NCBI GenBank assembly: GCA_022712835.1
Contig: JAFLJU010000269.1
Coordinates: forward strand, 1 to 10,049
Length of the DNA stretch: 10,049 nucleotides
Direction: 5' to 3'
DNA from: Desulfobacteraceae bacterium
Lineage (GTDB): Bacteria; Desulfobacterota; Desulfobacteria; Desulfobacterales; Desulfobacteraceae
The notes beneath the pieces are model-generated. The model did no database searches and had not been told where the DNA came from. It was given only the letters and a program-made list of their open reading frames with translations. This document shows positions 1-6,957 of this stretch, piece after piece (within the stretch, counting starts at the first letter, position 1; each line of letters begins with the position of its first letter). Made by a program: the position numbers and the translations under genes.

Positions 1-411
1 CTCCATGATATTGGAAAAATCGGTATCCGGGATGATATCCTACTGAAGCCTGGACGGCTCACCGATGATGAGTATGAGAAAATTAAGGAACATCCGGTCA
101 TCGGTGCGGAAATTATCAGTAAAATGGGATTATGGGACCGGGAGATGAAAATTATCCGGCACCACCATGAACGCCACGATGGGAAAGGATATCCCGATGG
201 GTTAAAAGGAGATCAGATCCCAAAGCTTTCCAGGATTTTATCGGTGGCAGATTGTTATGATGCCATGGCCTCGGACAGGTCATACCGGAAAAGATTGGAA
301 AAAAGCATTGTGCTTGACATCCTGAAAGAAAATTCAGGTACCCAGTTTGATCCCGAGGTGGTTGACGCCTTTTTGAGAATTGCAGATCAGGAATTACCCG
401 ATGATTTTTAA
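1..411 (+). CDS. HD-GYP domain c-di-GMP phosphodiesterase, C-terminal part (5' end outside window)
   Basis: The frame is open from the first base of the window to a TAA at 409-411, giving 136 residues of the C-terminal part of an HD-GYP domain. The fragment begins on the catalytic dyad itself (LHDIGK; H2-D3 of the fragment). It then shows the second metal-ligand histidine in KEHPVIG (H31), the HHH-E-RHDGKGYPDGL block at 54-68 that holds the GYP signature, and the RILSVADCYDAM segment at 78-89. All expected metal ligands in this part are present, so an active phosphodiesterase cleaving cyclic di-GMP is likely. HD-GYP proteins often carry an N-terminal receiver or sensor domain, but that part is not visible. 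A methionine at 124 is internal to the domain and is not the true start. The gene lies 79 nt before a PilZ gene, so production and sensing of the c-di-GMP signal may be coupled. Confidence 0.93.
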   Translation, partial: LHDIGKIGIRDDILLKPGRLTDDEYEKIKEHPVIGAEIISKMGLWDREMKIIRHHHERHDGKGYPDGLKGDQIPKLSRILSVADCYDAMASDRSYRKRLEKSIVLDILKENSGTQFDPEVVDAFLRIADQELPDDF

Positions 412-490
412 TGGCTTGAGCATGAAATTAAAATGTGCTAATTTGACGTGAAAGTAACCCTAGACAAGATAATAACGGAGTGAATCTGCC

Positions 491-841
491 ATGGCTGTTT
501 TTAATGATGATGACAGGCGTAAATATTCCAGAGTAGGGTTTGCTACTGAAATTCAAATTGATTTCAAAACCCAGGATCAAGTGAGGTTGGAGGGCAACTC
601 AAAGGATTTAAGCCAGAAAGGGCTTTTTGTCACTACTGACCAGAGATTTGCCATGGGAACGCTTTGTTCCGTGAAAATATATTTGACAGGTGGTATGGAA
701 AAAATCGAATTATCCATAGAAGGGGCAATTGTCAGAGAGACCGACACTGGGATCGGTATAGTGTTTAACTCCATGGATGTGGATACTTATTCGCATCTGA
801 AAAACATTGTGTATTACAATCGTGCGGATGTTTCGGAGTGA
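491..841 (+). CDS. single-domain PilZ protein (c-di-GMP binding)
   Basis: This 116-residue protein is essentially one PilZ domain. The two c-di-GMP-binding signatures are visible: RxxxR as R10-K-Y-S-R14 close to the N-terminus, and D/NxSxxG as D39-L-S-Q-K-G44. The rest has the alternating hydrophobic pattern of the six-stranded PilZ barrel. There is no YcgR-type N-terminal domain and no transmembrane segment, so it is a small cytoplasmic receptor. The start at 491 is supported by GGAG at 477-480 (10-nt spacing). It sits between an HD-GYP gene and cheX, 27 nt before the latter. Its likely job is to pass c-di-GMP level to the flagellar motor or chemotaxis apparatus; the partner is not shown by the sequence. 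Confidence 0.9.
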   Translation: MAVFNDDDRRKYSRVGFATEIQIDFKTQDQVRLEGNSKDLSQKGLFVTTDQRFAMGTLCSVKIYLTGGMEKIELSIEGAIVRETDTGIGIVFNSMDVDTYSHLKNIVYYNRADVSE

Positions 842-868
842 CTATAGCGGTGTTGGGGGATAAACGAA

Positions 869-1330
869 ATGGATGTAGCGTTAATTAATCCGTTTATCAA
901 CGCAACCTTAAATGTGCTGGAAACCATGGCTTTTATCAAGGTGGTGCCTGGGAAACCTTATGTAAAAAAAGACAATGTTGCTGTGGGGGATGTCACCGGG
1001 ATTCTCGGGTTGACAGGGATTGCGAATGGGACTATTTCAGTCAGCTTTGAAGAACACTGTATCTTGACCATTGTTTCCAACATGTTTGGTGAAACAATGG
1101 AGCGGTTGGATGATGACATTACCGATGCCGTGGGAGAATTAACCAATATGATTTCCGGTCAGGCCAGACGGGAATTGGAGCAAATTGGTAAGGTTTTTAA
1201 AGCAGCCATTCCTTCTGTCGTGACCGGGAAAAACCATAGTATCCGGCATTACTCAGACGGACCCAAAATAGCAATTCCGTTTAATACCGATGGTGGAGAT
1301 TTTACGATTGAAGTATGTTTTGAAAGATAG
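869..1330 (+). CDS. cheX: CheX, chemotaxis CheY-P phosphatase
   Basis: This 153-residue protein matches the CheC/CheX/FliY phosphatase family in its single-copy CheX form. The catalytic ExxN motif is present once, as E90-L-T-N93 within the long helix DAVGELTNMISGQARREL. CheC has two such motifs, so a single one on a protein of this length fits CheX, which acts as a dimer. The N-terminus (INPFINATLNVLETMAF) and the glycine-rich GDVTGILGLTGIANGTISVSF strand pair are typical. It would remove the phosphoryl group from CheY-P and so end the motor-switching signal. SD GGGGGA at 855-860, 8 nt before ATG. The gene lies directly upstream of cheY (33-nt gap), which supports the pairing. Confidence 0.9.
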   Translation: MDVALINPFINATLNVLETMAFIKVVPGKPYVKKDNVAVGDVTGILGLTGIANGTISVSFEEHCILTIVSNMFGETMERLDDDITDAVGELTNMISGQARRELEQIGKVFKAAIPSVVTGKNHSIRHYSDGPKIAIPFNTDGGDFTIEVCFER

Positions 1331-1351
1331 AAAAGCAGTTTTAATCCATAT

Positions 1352-1358
1352 AAGGAGG
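1352..1358 (+). promoter_or_regulatory. ribosome binding site deciding the cheY start
   Basis: AAGGAGG is a near-perfect Shine-Dalgarno. It lies 5 nt before GTG 1364 and 11 nt before ATG 1370, so both starts are possible. The difference is only two residues. Homology of the N-terminus to CheY (short leader before KVLIVDD) fits either; the GTG start was kept. Confidence 0.7.
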
Positions 1359-1363
1359 AAAAT

Positions 1364-1744
1364 GTGGCAATGGACACATCCATCAAGGTTTTGATTGTTG
1401 ACGATTTTGCTACCATGCGCCGTATTCTTAAGAATATTTTAAAACAACTAGGTTTTAAAAATCTTGTGGAAGCTGATGATGGTACAAGTGCCTGGGATGT
1501 TTTGGAAAATCAGTCAATTGACTTGATTATCTCCGATTGGAATATGCCCAAAATGACAGGCCTTGAGCTTTTAAAAAAGGTGCGTGCAGATTCCCGGTAT
1601 GCCGGAAAACCTTTTTTAATGGTAACGGCAGAGGCCCAGAAACAAAATGTTATTGAGGCGGTTCAGGCAGGGGTGTCCAACTATGTGGTCAAGCCGTTTA
1701 CAGCAGAGGCCATTTCCGACAAGCTTGAGAAAATTTTGAGATGA
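1364..1744 (+). CDS. cheY: CheY, single-domain chemotaxis response regulator
   Basis: This is a 126-residue stand-alone receiver. Numbered from the GTG start, all active-site residues sit one position after those of E. coli CheY: D13 and D14 (metal binding), D58 (phosphorylation site, in ISDWNMP), T88, Y107 and K110 (in NYVVKPF). The DDFATMRRI and [14 protein letters not shown] segments are hallmarks of motor-binding CheY rather than a general receiver, so binding to FliM at the switch is expected. The start is GTG at 1364 or ATG at 1370, both served by the same AAGGAGG. It is preceded by its likely phosphatase cheX and overlaps the next gene by 4 nt (ATGA), implying translational coupling to a sigma-54 activator. 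Confidence 0.95.
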   Translation: MAMDTSIKVLIVDDFATMRRILKNILKQLGFKNLVEADDGTSAWDVLENQSIDLIISDWNMPKMTGLELLKKVRADSRYAGKPFLMVTAEAQKQNVIEAVQAGVSNYVVKPFTAEAISDKLEKILR

Positions 1745-2805
1745 GCCTGGTTCCCATGACAGGAACAGCACCCAGCAATTCTATCAAAAAGGATGGGGGA
1801 ACTGGTAATATGGGGTTTGACCGATGCGGTATTGCAGGGGTTAGCAAGGGATTGTTCAAAGTGCTTGATACGGCCCGAAAGGTTGCAAACTCAGATTCTT
1901 CTGTCCTGATTACCGGAGAAAGCGGAACCGGTAAAGAGCTTATCGCAAGGGCCATTCATAAAAATAGTCCCCGGGGGAACGGTCCCATGGTGATTATCAA
2001 TTGCGGTGCCATTCCCAGTGAACTTTTAGAAAGTGAATTATTTGGACATGAAAAAGGGGCCTTTACCGGTGCCCATCGTTCCAGGGTAGGCCGATTTGAA
2101 ATCGCAGACCAAGGCACTATTTTTTTGGATGAAATAGGAGACATGAGCCCGGATTTGCAGGTTAAATTATTGCGCGCCTTACAGGAACGGGAATTTGAAC
2201 GGGTGGGCGGAACCCAGACTATTTCAGTGGATATCCGGGTGATTTCAGCGACCAATAAAGATCTTGCCGTTGCCATTGAAAAAGGAGAGTTCCGAGAAGA
2301 TCTGTATTACCGGCTAAATGTCATTCCCATCCATATCCTGCCCCTAAGAGAGCGCAGGGATGATATTCTTCCCCTGGCGGAACATTTTCAGAATAATCTA
2401 TTTCAGCGGTTGTCAGGTTATGAGATAAAGCGGTTTACAGATCCGGCAAAAAAGATTTTGTTAAATTATGAGTGGCCCGGTAATATCAGGGAACTTGAAA
2501 ATATGGTTGAAAGGATATCTGTTCTTGTGGAGGAGATCGACGTTCAGCCCCTGGACTTGCCTGGGTGTATGACCCAGGTTTCTTCCAAGCATTCCTCTCC
2601 TTCCGTTTCTTGTGTGTTTAATGATGGTATCTCTTTTAACGAAGCGGTTGAAAATTATGAGCGAAGTCTGATTGCCCATGCCCTGAATGAAAGTGGATGG
2701 GTGAAGGCCAAGGCTGCACAGATGTTAAAGATGAACCGTACTACCCTGGTTGAGAAATTGAAAAAAATGAAGATCAAACCTGAAATGGAAATGCCAATTT
2801 TTTGA
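1741..2805 (+). CDS. receiver-less sigma-54-dependent transcriptional activator (AAA+ plus Fis-type HTH)
   Basis: This is a bacterial enhancer-binding protein of 354 residues. Motifs in order: Walker A G59-ESGTGKE-66; the sigma-54-contacting GAFTGA loop at 106-111; Walker B TIFLDE at 126-131; the arginine-finger region around [13 protein letters not shown]; and a C-terminal Fis-type helix-turn-helix (about 310-350, [21 protein letters not shown]). Only some 30 residues precede the AAA+ domain, so it has no receiver, GAF, PAS or FleQ-type domain and would be unregulated by a cis domain. ATG 1741 overlaps the cheY stop. An alternative start is ATG 1810 (Met24), which has a much better SD (1795-1800) and would leave almost nothing before the AAA+ core. 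By context it is a good candidate for an FlrA/FleQ-like top activator of the two sigma-54 promoters in this window, but no sequence feature proves that target. Confidence 0.92.
   Translation: MSLVPMTGTAPSNSIKKDGGTGNMGFDRCGIAGVSKGLFKVLDTARKVANSDSSVLITGESGTGKELIARAIHKNSPRGNGPMVIINCGAIPSELLESELFGHEKGAFTGAHRSRVGRFEIADQGTIFLDEIGDMSPDLQVKLLRALQEREFERVGGTQTISVDIRVISATNKDLAVAIEKGEFREDLYYRLNVIPIHILPLRERRDDILPLAEHFQNNLFQRLSGYEIKRFTDPAKKILLNYEWPGNIRELENMVERISVLVEEIDVQPLDLPGCMTQVSSKHSSPSVSCVFNDGISFNEAVENYERSLIAHALNESGWVKAKAAQMLKMNRTTLVEKLKKMKIKPEMEMPIF
1795..1800 (+). promoter_or_regulatory. possible internal ribosome binding site for an alternative start at ATG 1810
   Basis: GGGGGA ends 9 nt before an in-frame ATG at 1810. 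The upstream start at 1741 has no clear Shine-Dalgarno and would depend on coupling with cheY. Because residues 1-23 are low in recognisable structure, translation may start here instead or in addition. Confidence 0.45.
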
Positions 2806-2807
2806 CG

Positions 2808-2850
2808 AATAATTTTAACTTTGAGCATTCCCGTAATGCTGTTAATTATT
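2808..2850. other. inverted repeat / stem-loop between the activator and the TPR gene
   Basis: An outer arm AATAATT (2808-2814) plus AAC (2817-2819) pairs with GTTAATTATT (2841-2850) with a TT bulge. An inner perfect dyad AGCATT (2824-2829) / AATGCT (2835-2840) encloses a 5-nt loop. It begins 3 nt after the activator's stop codon. There is no T-run after it on either strand, so it is not a classical intrinsic terminator. It may stabilise or end the upstream mRNA in another way, or the inner 6-N5-6 dyad may be an enhancer site for the promoter at 2893. Confidence 0.5.
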
Positions 2851-2892
2851 GAATGGGGCTTCTGGTCGGTTGTTCTATTCTGTTTTAAGTTG

Positions 2893-2908
2893 TGGCATAT
2901 CACTTGCA
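2893..2908 (+). promoter_or_regulatory. sigma-54 (-24/-12) promoter for the TPR gene and response regulator
   Basis: TGGCATATCACTTGCA matches the consensus TGGCAC-N5-TTGC with only one change in the conserved blocks (T for the last C of TGGCAC). The invariant GG (2894-2895) and GC (2906-2907) are exactly 12 bases apart. The predicted transcription start is near 2919, giving a leader of about 36 nt. It lies in non-coding sequence between two genes of matching direction. Confidence 0.87.
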
Positions 2909-2954
2909 TAGTTAATTCTCTGAATCATATAAATCCATAGGGCTAAGAGAGATT

Positions 2955-5561
2955 ATGAGAGAATTAAGCACCAAATATTTGAGACTGTTGAAGAAACCGG
3001 CTTTGTTCGCTTTAGGCCTGTTTATCCTGATCCTGGTATTCCTGCCCGGAGCTGTTGCGGCAAAAAAAAATGTAATTCAAAAGATTACGATTCAGAGTAA
3101 TCCGTTGTCTGTTCAGTTTTTTGTTACCGGAAAAGTGCCTGTCAAGGTCATCCAAATTGAGGAAAGAGAAGTGTTGGTGGCATTGAAAGATGTCGTCCTT
3201 TCCCCGGGCCTCAAGGTATTGGGCAGGAAGAATCCCGCCATTGAGCACATCAGTATCCAAACCCTTGACGGAGACGTCGTTGCCGTGGTGGTCACCGGGA
3301 AGTTACCATTTGGGCGCATTCGTTCCGGTTTTAACAAATCTGATACCCGTTTTTCTTTGAGTTTTGATAAGACATCGGCAAGCACGGTATCCAAGTCTGT
3401 GGTAAAAGTGGCCCCAAAGGCCAACCCAGGCAAGCTCGTCAAAGAAACAAAAAAAGAAGCCAAAAAAGAAGCCAAAAAAGAGGATAGTGAGATAGGCCCC
3501 GTTCCCAAGGCCCGGCCTGAATCCCAGGTCTTGTCAAACCCCAAGCCCGAAACTAAGGGGGTTGTTTTGTCCCGGGAAAAAAAGAACGACGACTTATCCC
3601 CTCCGGTGTATACTCCCCCCCCCAGAGTAAAAGGTGAGTATAAAGGTAATATCAGCGACCTTTGTCTGGTTATTGAGGGGATAGGATGTGAATCCAATCA
3701 GATTGAAAAGGCTATTTTCCTGATTAAAAAACAATCCCATGGGAAAGCATTTGATCTGCTGGATCAATCTTTGTCCATGGGAAATTCTTCCTGTCTTGAA
3801 CAGGTTCAGTATCTGCGGGCCTATTCTTACGCTAAAAGTGTTGCCAAAGAAGATTATATAGGCCTGCTTGCGGCAGAAAAATTGTTTCAAGACGTCCTGG
3901 TTTCCTTCCCCCGTTCTTCCCAGGTCCCTTACGCTTATACGAGTATTGCCATGATCAATCTGGCATTGAAAAATAATGCGGCGGCAGAAGGGTATTTGAA
4001 TATTGTAAGGCAGGGATATCCTGACTATTCAGGGATGCCAGAGGTTCTCTATTATCTGGCGGATATTTATACTGGAAAAGGGTATCATGGGGTTGCCATG
4101 GGGTATTACAAACAGGTATTTGAGTCTCCCATTGAAAATACATATATCGCCGACGCTGGTGTGGGGTATGGGAAAGCACTTTTCAAAAAACGACAATACT
4201 TTGATGCCCTGTCCGTGTTTAACTACGTGGTTAACTTAAATGATAAAAAGGTGTATGAATCACCGGATCTGTTGTTGAACATGGCCAATGCCAATTTTGA
4301 ACTGGGGTTGAATACCCAGGCAAGGCAGCATTTTATGCGGGTGTTAAATCTGTTCCCTGGGATTCCTGATAGAGACGTTGTGTTGAGCAATGTGGGGGAT
4401 GCCTATGGGATTGAAGATAATTCGGGAAAAGCAATTAAAATTTATGAACTTGTTCGTGAAATGTTCCCGGATTCACAAGGGTATGTGAATGCATCCATTG
4501 GTATTGCAAGGTATCTGAAAACTGATCCGGAAAAAATTGAAATTTATGAAATGATCAAGACAAGGTTTCCGGACAATACCTATGCAAGGATTGCCATGAT
4601 GCGGCTTGCTGAAATTTATCAGAAGAACAAAGAATACAATAAATGTATTACGGAAATTGAGGACCTTTTGTCAACCCATCCCAGAGGGCTGCGGTATGAA
4701 GCAGTTAAATTAATGCAACAGGCATATGAGGCCTTGTTTAAACAGCAGTTAAAAGCAGATGAGTATACCTCTATTTTGAATCGCTATGAGTTGGAGCATA
4801 CCAAGATAGACAAGATGGGAAGTCGTGAGATTTCCTTTCATGTCGGTGTGGCTTATTTGAAGGCAAACTTGTATGAACAGGCATTTAATCATTTGATTAA
4901 TGCCTATAAACAGTATAAAAGATCTCGTAGATCTCCTGAATTATTATTTGGCTTGGGGCTCGCCATGGATGAGTCCGGAAGGGATGAGGATGCATTGAAA
5001 TTATTTGCCGCTTTCTCAAAACGCTTCCCGAAAAACAAATACAGGGTCGAGGCCTTGACCCGCATGGGGGAAATCTATTTGGAGAAGAAATTATTTGCAA
5101 AATCGGCGGGGAAATTTAAACAAGCCTATTTGGTGTCAGGCAATAGTTTGGAAAAGGGAAAGATTCTGATTCGAAAGTCCAATATTTATGAACAACAAAA
5201 TGATTTGACAACGGCCTCAAAACTTCTTGCCCAGGCCGTAAAGGATCTGGCAGCCGCGCCTGGTAAAAATTATGATACGATGACGGACGCATACAAGAAA
5301 CTGGGGAATACCTATTTGCGTCTTACCTCTTATATCCAGGCGGCCGATGCCTTTTCAATGGCTTTGAATTTCTCCGAAGGGAATAGGGAAAAAGCCAATT
5401 TGGGGTTCCTCCTCGGGGATGCCTATCAAAAAGGCAATATTATCCAAAAAGCAAAAGAGGCGTTTGAACAGGTAACAGGCAATTATGATTCAGTGTGGGC
5501 ACGACTTGCACGTCAGCGTCTGACAACCCTGGAACTGGCAGAAACCGTTATAAATTCTTAA
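2955..5561 (+). CDS. large exported TPR-superhelix protein in the flagellar regulatory block (function unknown)
   Basis: This 868-residue protein has four parts. Residues 1-36 form a signal peptide: positive n-region, hydrophobic stretch about 15-31, and an AVA-A cleavage site near 35/36. Residues about 40-140 are rich in short beta strands and resemble an AMIN-like beta domain, but I cannot assign it firmly. Residues about 141-230 form a low-complexity linker with three KKEA-type units (163-176) and a PPP run at 221-223. The rest, about 245-865, is a long series of TPR-like helix pairs (e.g. the AGKFKQAY and AKEAFEQV segments), ending without a membrane anchor. Three cysteines (237, 245, 280) lie at the start of the TPR part. 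The weak SD AAGAG (2945-2949) lies 5 nt before ATG. Export to the periplasm is likely. Its own sigma-54 promoter and position before an FlrC-like regulator point to a flagellar role; a periplasmic motor scaffold (PflA-like architecture) or an assembly factor is possible. Alternatively it is an envelope TPR protein unrelated to the motor. Confidence 0.85.
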   Translation: MRELSTKYLRLLKKPALFALGLFILILVFLPGAVAAKKNVIQKITIQSNPLSVQFFVTGKVPVKVIQIEEREVLVALKDVVLSPGLKVLGRKNPAIEHISIQTLDGDVVAVVVTGKLPFGRIRSGFNKSDTRFSLSFDKTSASTVSKSVVKVAPKANPGKLVKETKKEAKKEAKKEDSEIGPVPKARPESQVLSNPKPETKGVVLSREKKNDDLSPPVYTPPPRVKGEYKGNISDLCLVIEGIGCESNQIEKAIFLIKKQSHGKAFDLLDQSLSMGNSSCLEQVQYLRAYSYAKSVAKEDYIGLLAAEKLFQDVLVSFPRSSQVPYAYTSIAMINLALKNNAAAEGYLNIVRQGYPDYSGMPEVLYYLADIYTGKGYHGVAMGYYKQVFESPIENTYIADAGVGYGKALFKKRQYFDALSVFNYVVNLNDKKVYESPDLLLNMANANFELGLNTQARQHFMRVLNLFPGIPDRDVVLSNVGDAYGIEDNSGKAIKIYELVREMFPDSQGYVNASIGIARYLKTDPEKIEIYEMIKTRFPDNTYARIAMMRLAEIYQKNKEYNKCITEIEDLLSTHPRGLRYEAVKLMQQAYEALFKQQLKADEYTSILNRYELEHTKIDKMGSREISFHVGVAYLKANLYEQAFNHLINAYKQYKRSRRSPELLFGLGLAMDESGRDEDALKLFAAFSKRFPKNKYRVEALTRMGEIYLEKKLFAKSAGKFKQAYLVSGNSLEKGKILIRKSNIYEQQNDLTTASKLLAQAVKDLAAAPGKNYDTMTDAYKKLGNTYLRLTSYIQAADAFSMALNFSEGNREKANLGFLLGDAYQKGNIIQKAKEAFEQVTGNYDSVWARLARQRLTTLELAETVINS
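3062..3070 (+). repeat. A9 homopolymer tract at the signal-peptide end of the TPR gene
   Basis: Nine A residues span codons 36-39 (A-K-K-N). Losing one A gives a TAA at 3073-3075; gaining one gives a TAA at 3098-3100. Slippage would therefore abolish the protein at its very beginning. Confidence 0.85.
3444..3479 (+). repeat. 12-bp tandem repeat, three units, in the TPR gene linker
   Basis: Units at 3444-3455, 3456-3467 and 3468-3479 read GAA-NNN-AAA-AAA. The second and third units are identical (GAAGCCAAAAAA); the first has ACA instead of GCC. They encode E-(T/A)-K-K repeats in the charged linker after the N-terminal beta domain. Copy number could vary without breaking the frame. Confidence 0.85.
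3615..3623 (+). repeat. C9 homopolymer tract in the TPR gene linker
   Basis: Nine C residues encode Pro221-223. Loss of one C brings a TAA into frame at 3628-3630; gain of one brings a TGA into frame at 3635-3637. The tract lies before the TPR part, so slippage would remove it completely. Confidence 0.85.
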
Positions 5562-5583
5562 GGGATGGGAACAAGCGTCTTAT

Positions 5584-6948
5584 ATGCCTGGACACCGAAT
5601 TTTTATTATAATGGAAAACCCCAAGGATCGGATGGCCTATGTCAGGCGATTTGAAGATTTGGGTTTTCTGGTGGATGCCGTTCCCGAAGGAACCCATGCC
5701 CTAGAACTTCTCATGGAAAGCAAACCCGATATCGTTATTGCCGATGATTCCACCCCGGGTTTTTCAGCCGTTGAATTCTTGAAAAAAATAACCCAAACCC
5801 AACAAAATTGTAAAACAATTATTATCACGCCTGAGCCGGTGGTGGATTATGCTGTCAGCTTAATGAAATGTGGGGCGATGGATTATCTTATCAAACCCGT
5901 TGATTTTCGTCAGCTGGAATTGAGCACCAGAAGAGCGCTGTTATCAAAGGAATCAACTAACCCTTCCGAAGAATCGGTTTCCAACAAAAAGAAACCGGTG
6001 GCGATTATTACCCAGGATACGGGGATGTTAAACTTGCTTAAACTAGCATCCCGGGTGGCGGATTCCACGGCTTCGGTTCTGATCCAGGGAGAAAGCGGTA
6101 CGGGTAAGGAGTTGTTTGCCAAATATCTCCATGAAAAAAGCAGCCGTCATTCCCAGCCCTTCATTGCCATTAATTGTGCAGCTCTTCCTGAAAATTTATT
6201 GGAAAGTGAATTGTTCGGCCATGAAAAAGGGGCCTTCACCGGTGCCATATCACAAAAAAAAGGAAAGTTTGAGATGGCCAACCAAGGGACCCTTTTTTTA
6301 GATGAGATCACCGAGATGCAGTTTCACCTCCAGGCAAAATTATTACGGGTGATCCAGGAGAAAGTGGTGGACCGGGTCGGGGGAACCCAGCCTGTGGAAG
6401 TGGATGTCCGGATCATTGCAACCACCAACAGGAATGCCAGGGAAGCCATGGAAAATAACAGTTTTCGTGAAGATCTTTATTATAGACTCAATACCATCCC
6501 TTTGGTCATTCCTCCTCTGAGGGATCGTATTGGAGATCTTGGGTTGTTGTGTGATTTCTTCATCAAAAAATACTGCAAAATTGACGGAAGAGATGTCAAA
6601 GGAATGACAAAACAGGCATTCTCTCTCCTTTCCGCCCATTTGTTTTCCGGAAATGTCCGGGAGCTTGAAAATATTATTCACCGGTCCGTATTATTGGCGG
6701 AGTCAGACCAGATCAAGCCAGAAGACCTTCTCCTGGACGGGGTGCCAGTACCCATGGCGCTGGAAGGGGACATGCTTTCAGATTCCCCTTTGGACGAGGC
6801 TTCCGGTTCCTTGAGGGAAATGGAGCAAAAAATGATATTCAAGACCCTTGATGATACAGAAGGGAACAGGACCCATGCAGCAAAAATACTGGGTATCAGT
6901 GTCAGAACCCTGAGAAATAAACTCAACGAGTATAAAGAAACCCTCTGA
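5584..6948 (+). CDS. NtrC/FlrC-family sigma-54 response regulator with an altered acidic pocket
   Basis: This 454-residue protein has a receiver domain (about 4-120), a AAA+ sigma-54 activator domain (about 140-375) and a Fis-type HTH (about 413-452, HAAKILGISVRTLRNKL). In the receiver the phospho-acceptor D54, T82 and K104 fall at exactly the NtrC positions. The usual Asp-Asp metal-binding pair is replaced by E11-N12 (IIMENP where NtrC has VVDDD). Walker A is G169-ESGTGK-175, GAFTGA is 216-221 and Walker B ends at D240-E241, so sigma-54 activation should be intact. SD GGGATGGGA (5562-5570) is somewhat far (13 nt) from ATG 5584; Met10 is a less likely start because it would delete the first receiver strand. 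It is co-directional with the TPR gene (22-nt gap) and lies just before a sigma-54 promoter for flgB, like FlrC/FleR. No sensor kinase gene is adjacent. Confidence 0.93.
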   Translation: MPGHRIFIIMENPKDRMAYVRRFEDLGFLVDAVPEGTHALELLMESKPDIVIADDSTPGFSAVEFLKKITQTQQNCKTIIITPEPVVDYAVSLMKCGAMDYLIKPVDFRQLELSTRRALLSKESTNPSEESVSNKKKPVAIITQDTGMLNLLKLASRVADSTASVLIQGESGTGKELFAKYLHEKSSRHSQPFIAINCAALPENLLESELFGHEKGAFTGAISQKKGKFEMANQGTLFLDEITEMQFHLQAKLLRVIQEKVVDRVGGTQPVEVDVRIIATTNRNAREAMENNSFREDLYYRLNTIPLVIPPLRDRIGDLGLLCDFFIKKYCKIDGRDVKGMTKQAFSLLSAHLFSGNVRELENIIHRSVLLAESDQIKPEDLLLDGVPVPMALEGDMLSDSPLDEASGSLREMEQKMIFKTLDDTEGNRTHAAKILGISVRTLRNKLNEYKETL

Positions 6949-6957
6949 TTATTATCG

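Noticed and set aside
419..439. Short inverted repeat AGCAT / ATGTGCT after the HD-GYP gene
   Set aside because: The stem is broken by a bulge, is mostly A-T, and has no T-run, so it is not convincing as a terminator.
443..473. Sigma-70-like TTGACG (443-448) and GATAAT (468-473) before the PilZ gene
   Set aside because: The spacer would be 19 nt, and the predicted start near 480 would fall on the Shine-Dalgarno sequence (477-480), leaving no usable leader.
2028..2075. About 48-bp near-identical segment shared with the region around 6199-6246
   Set aside because: It is the conserved [15 protein letters not shown] stretch of two paralogous sigma-54 activators; the differences are synonymous third-base changes, so it is not a mobile or regulatory repeat.
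3113..3697. Minus-strand open frame of 194 codons inside the TPR gene
   Set aside because: It lies antisense to a gene with clear domains and has serine/threonine/leucine-rich low-complexity content without recognisable motifs.
5563..5576. GG and GC spaced 12 bases apart before the response regulator gene
   Set aside because: No other consensus position matches and the implied start of transcription lies at or after the start codon; the G-rich segment is better read as the ribosome binding site.
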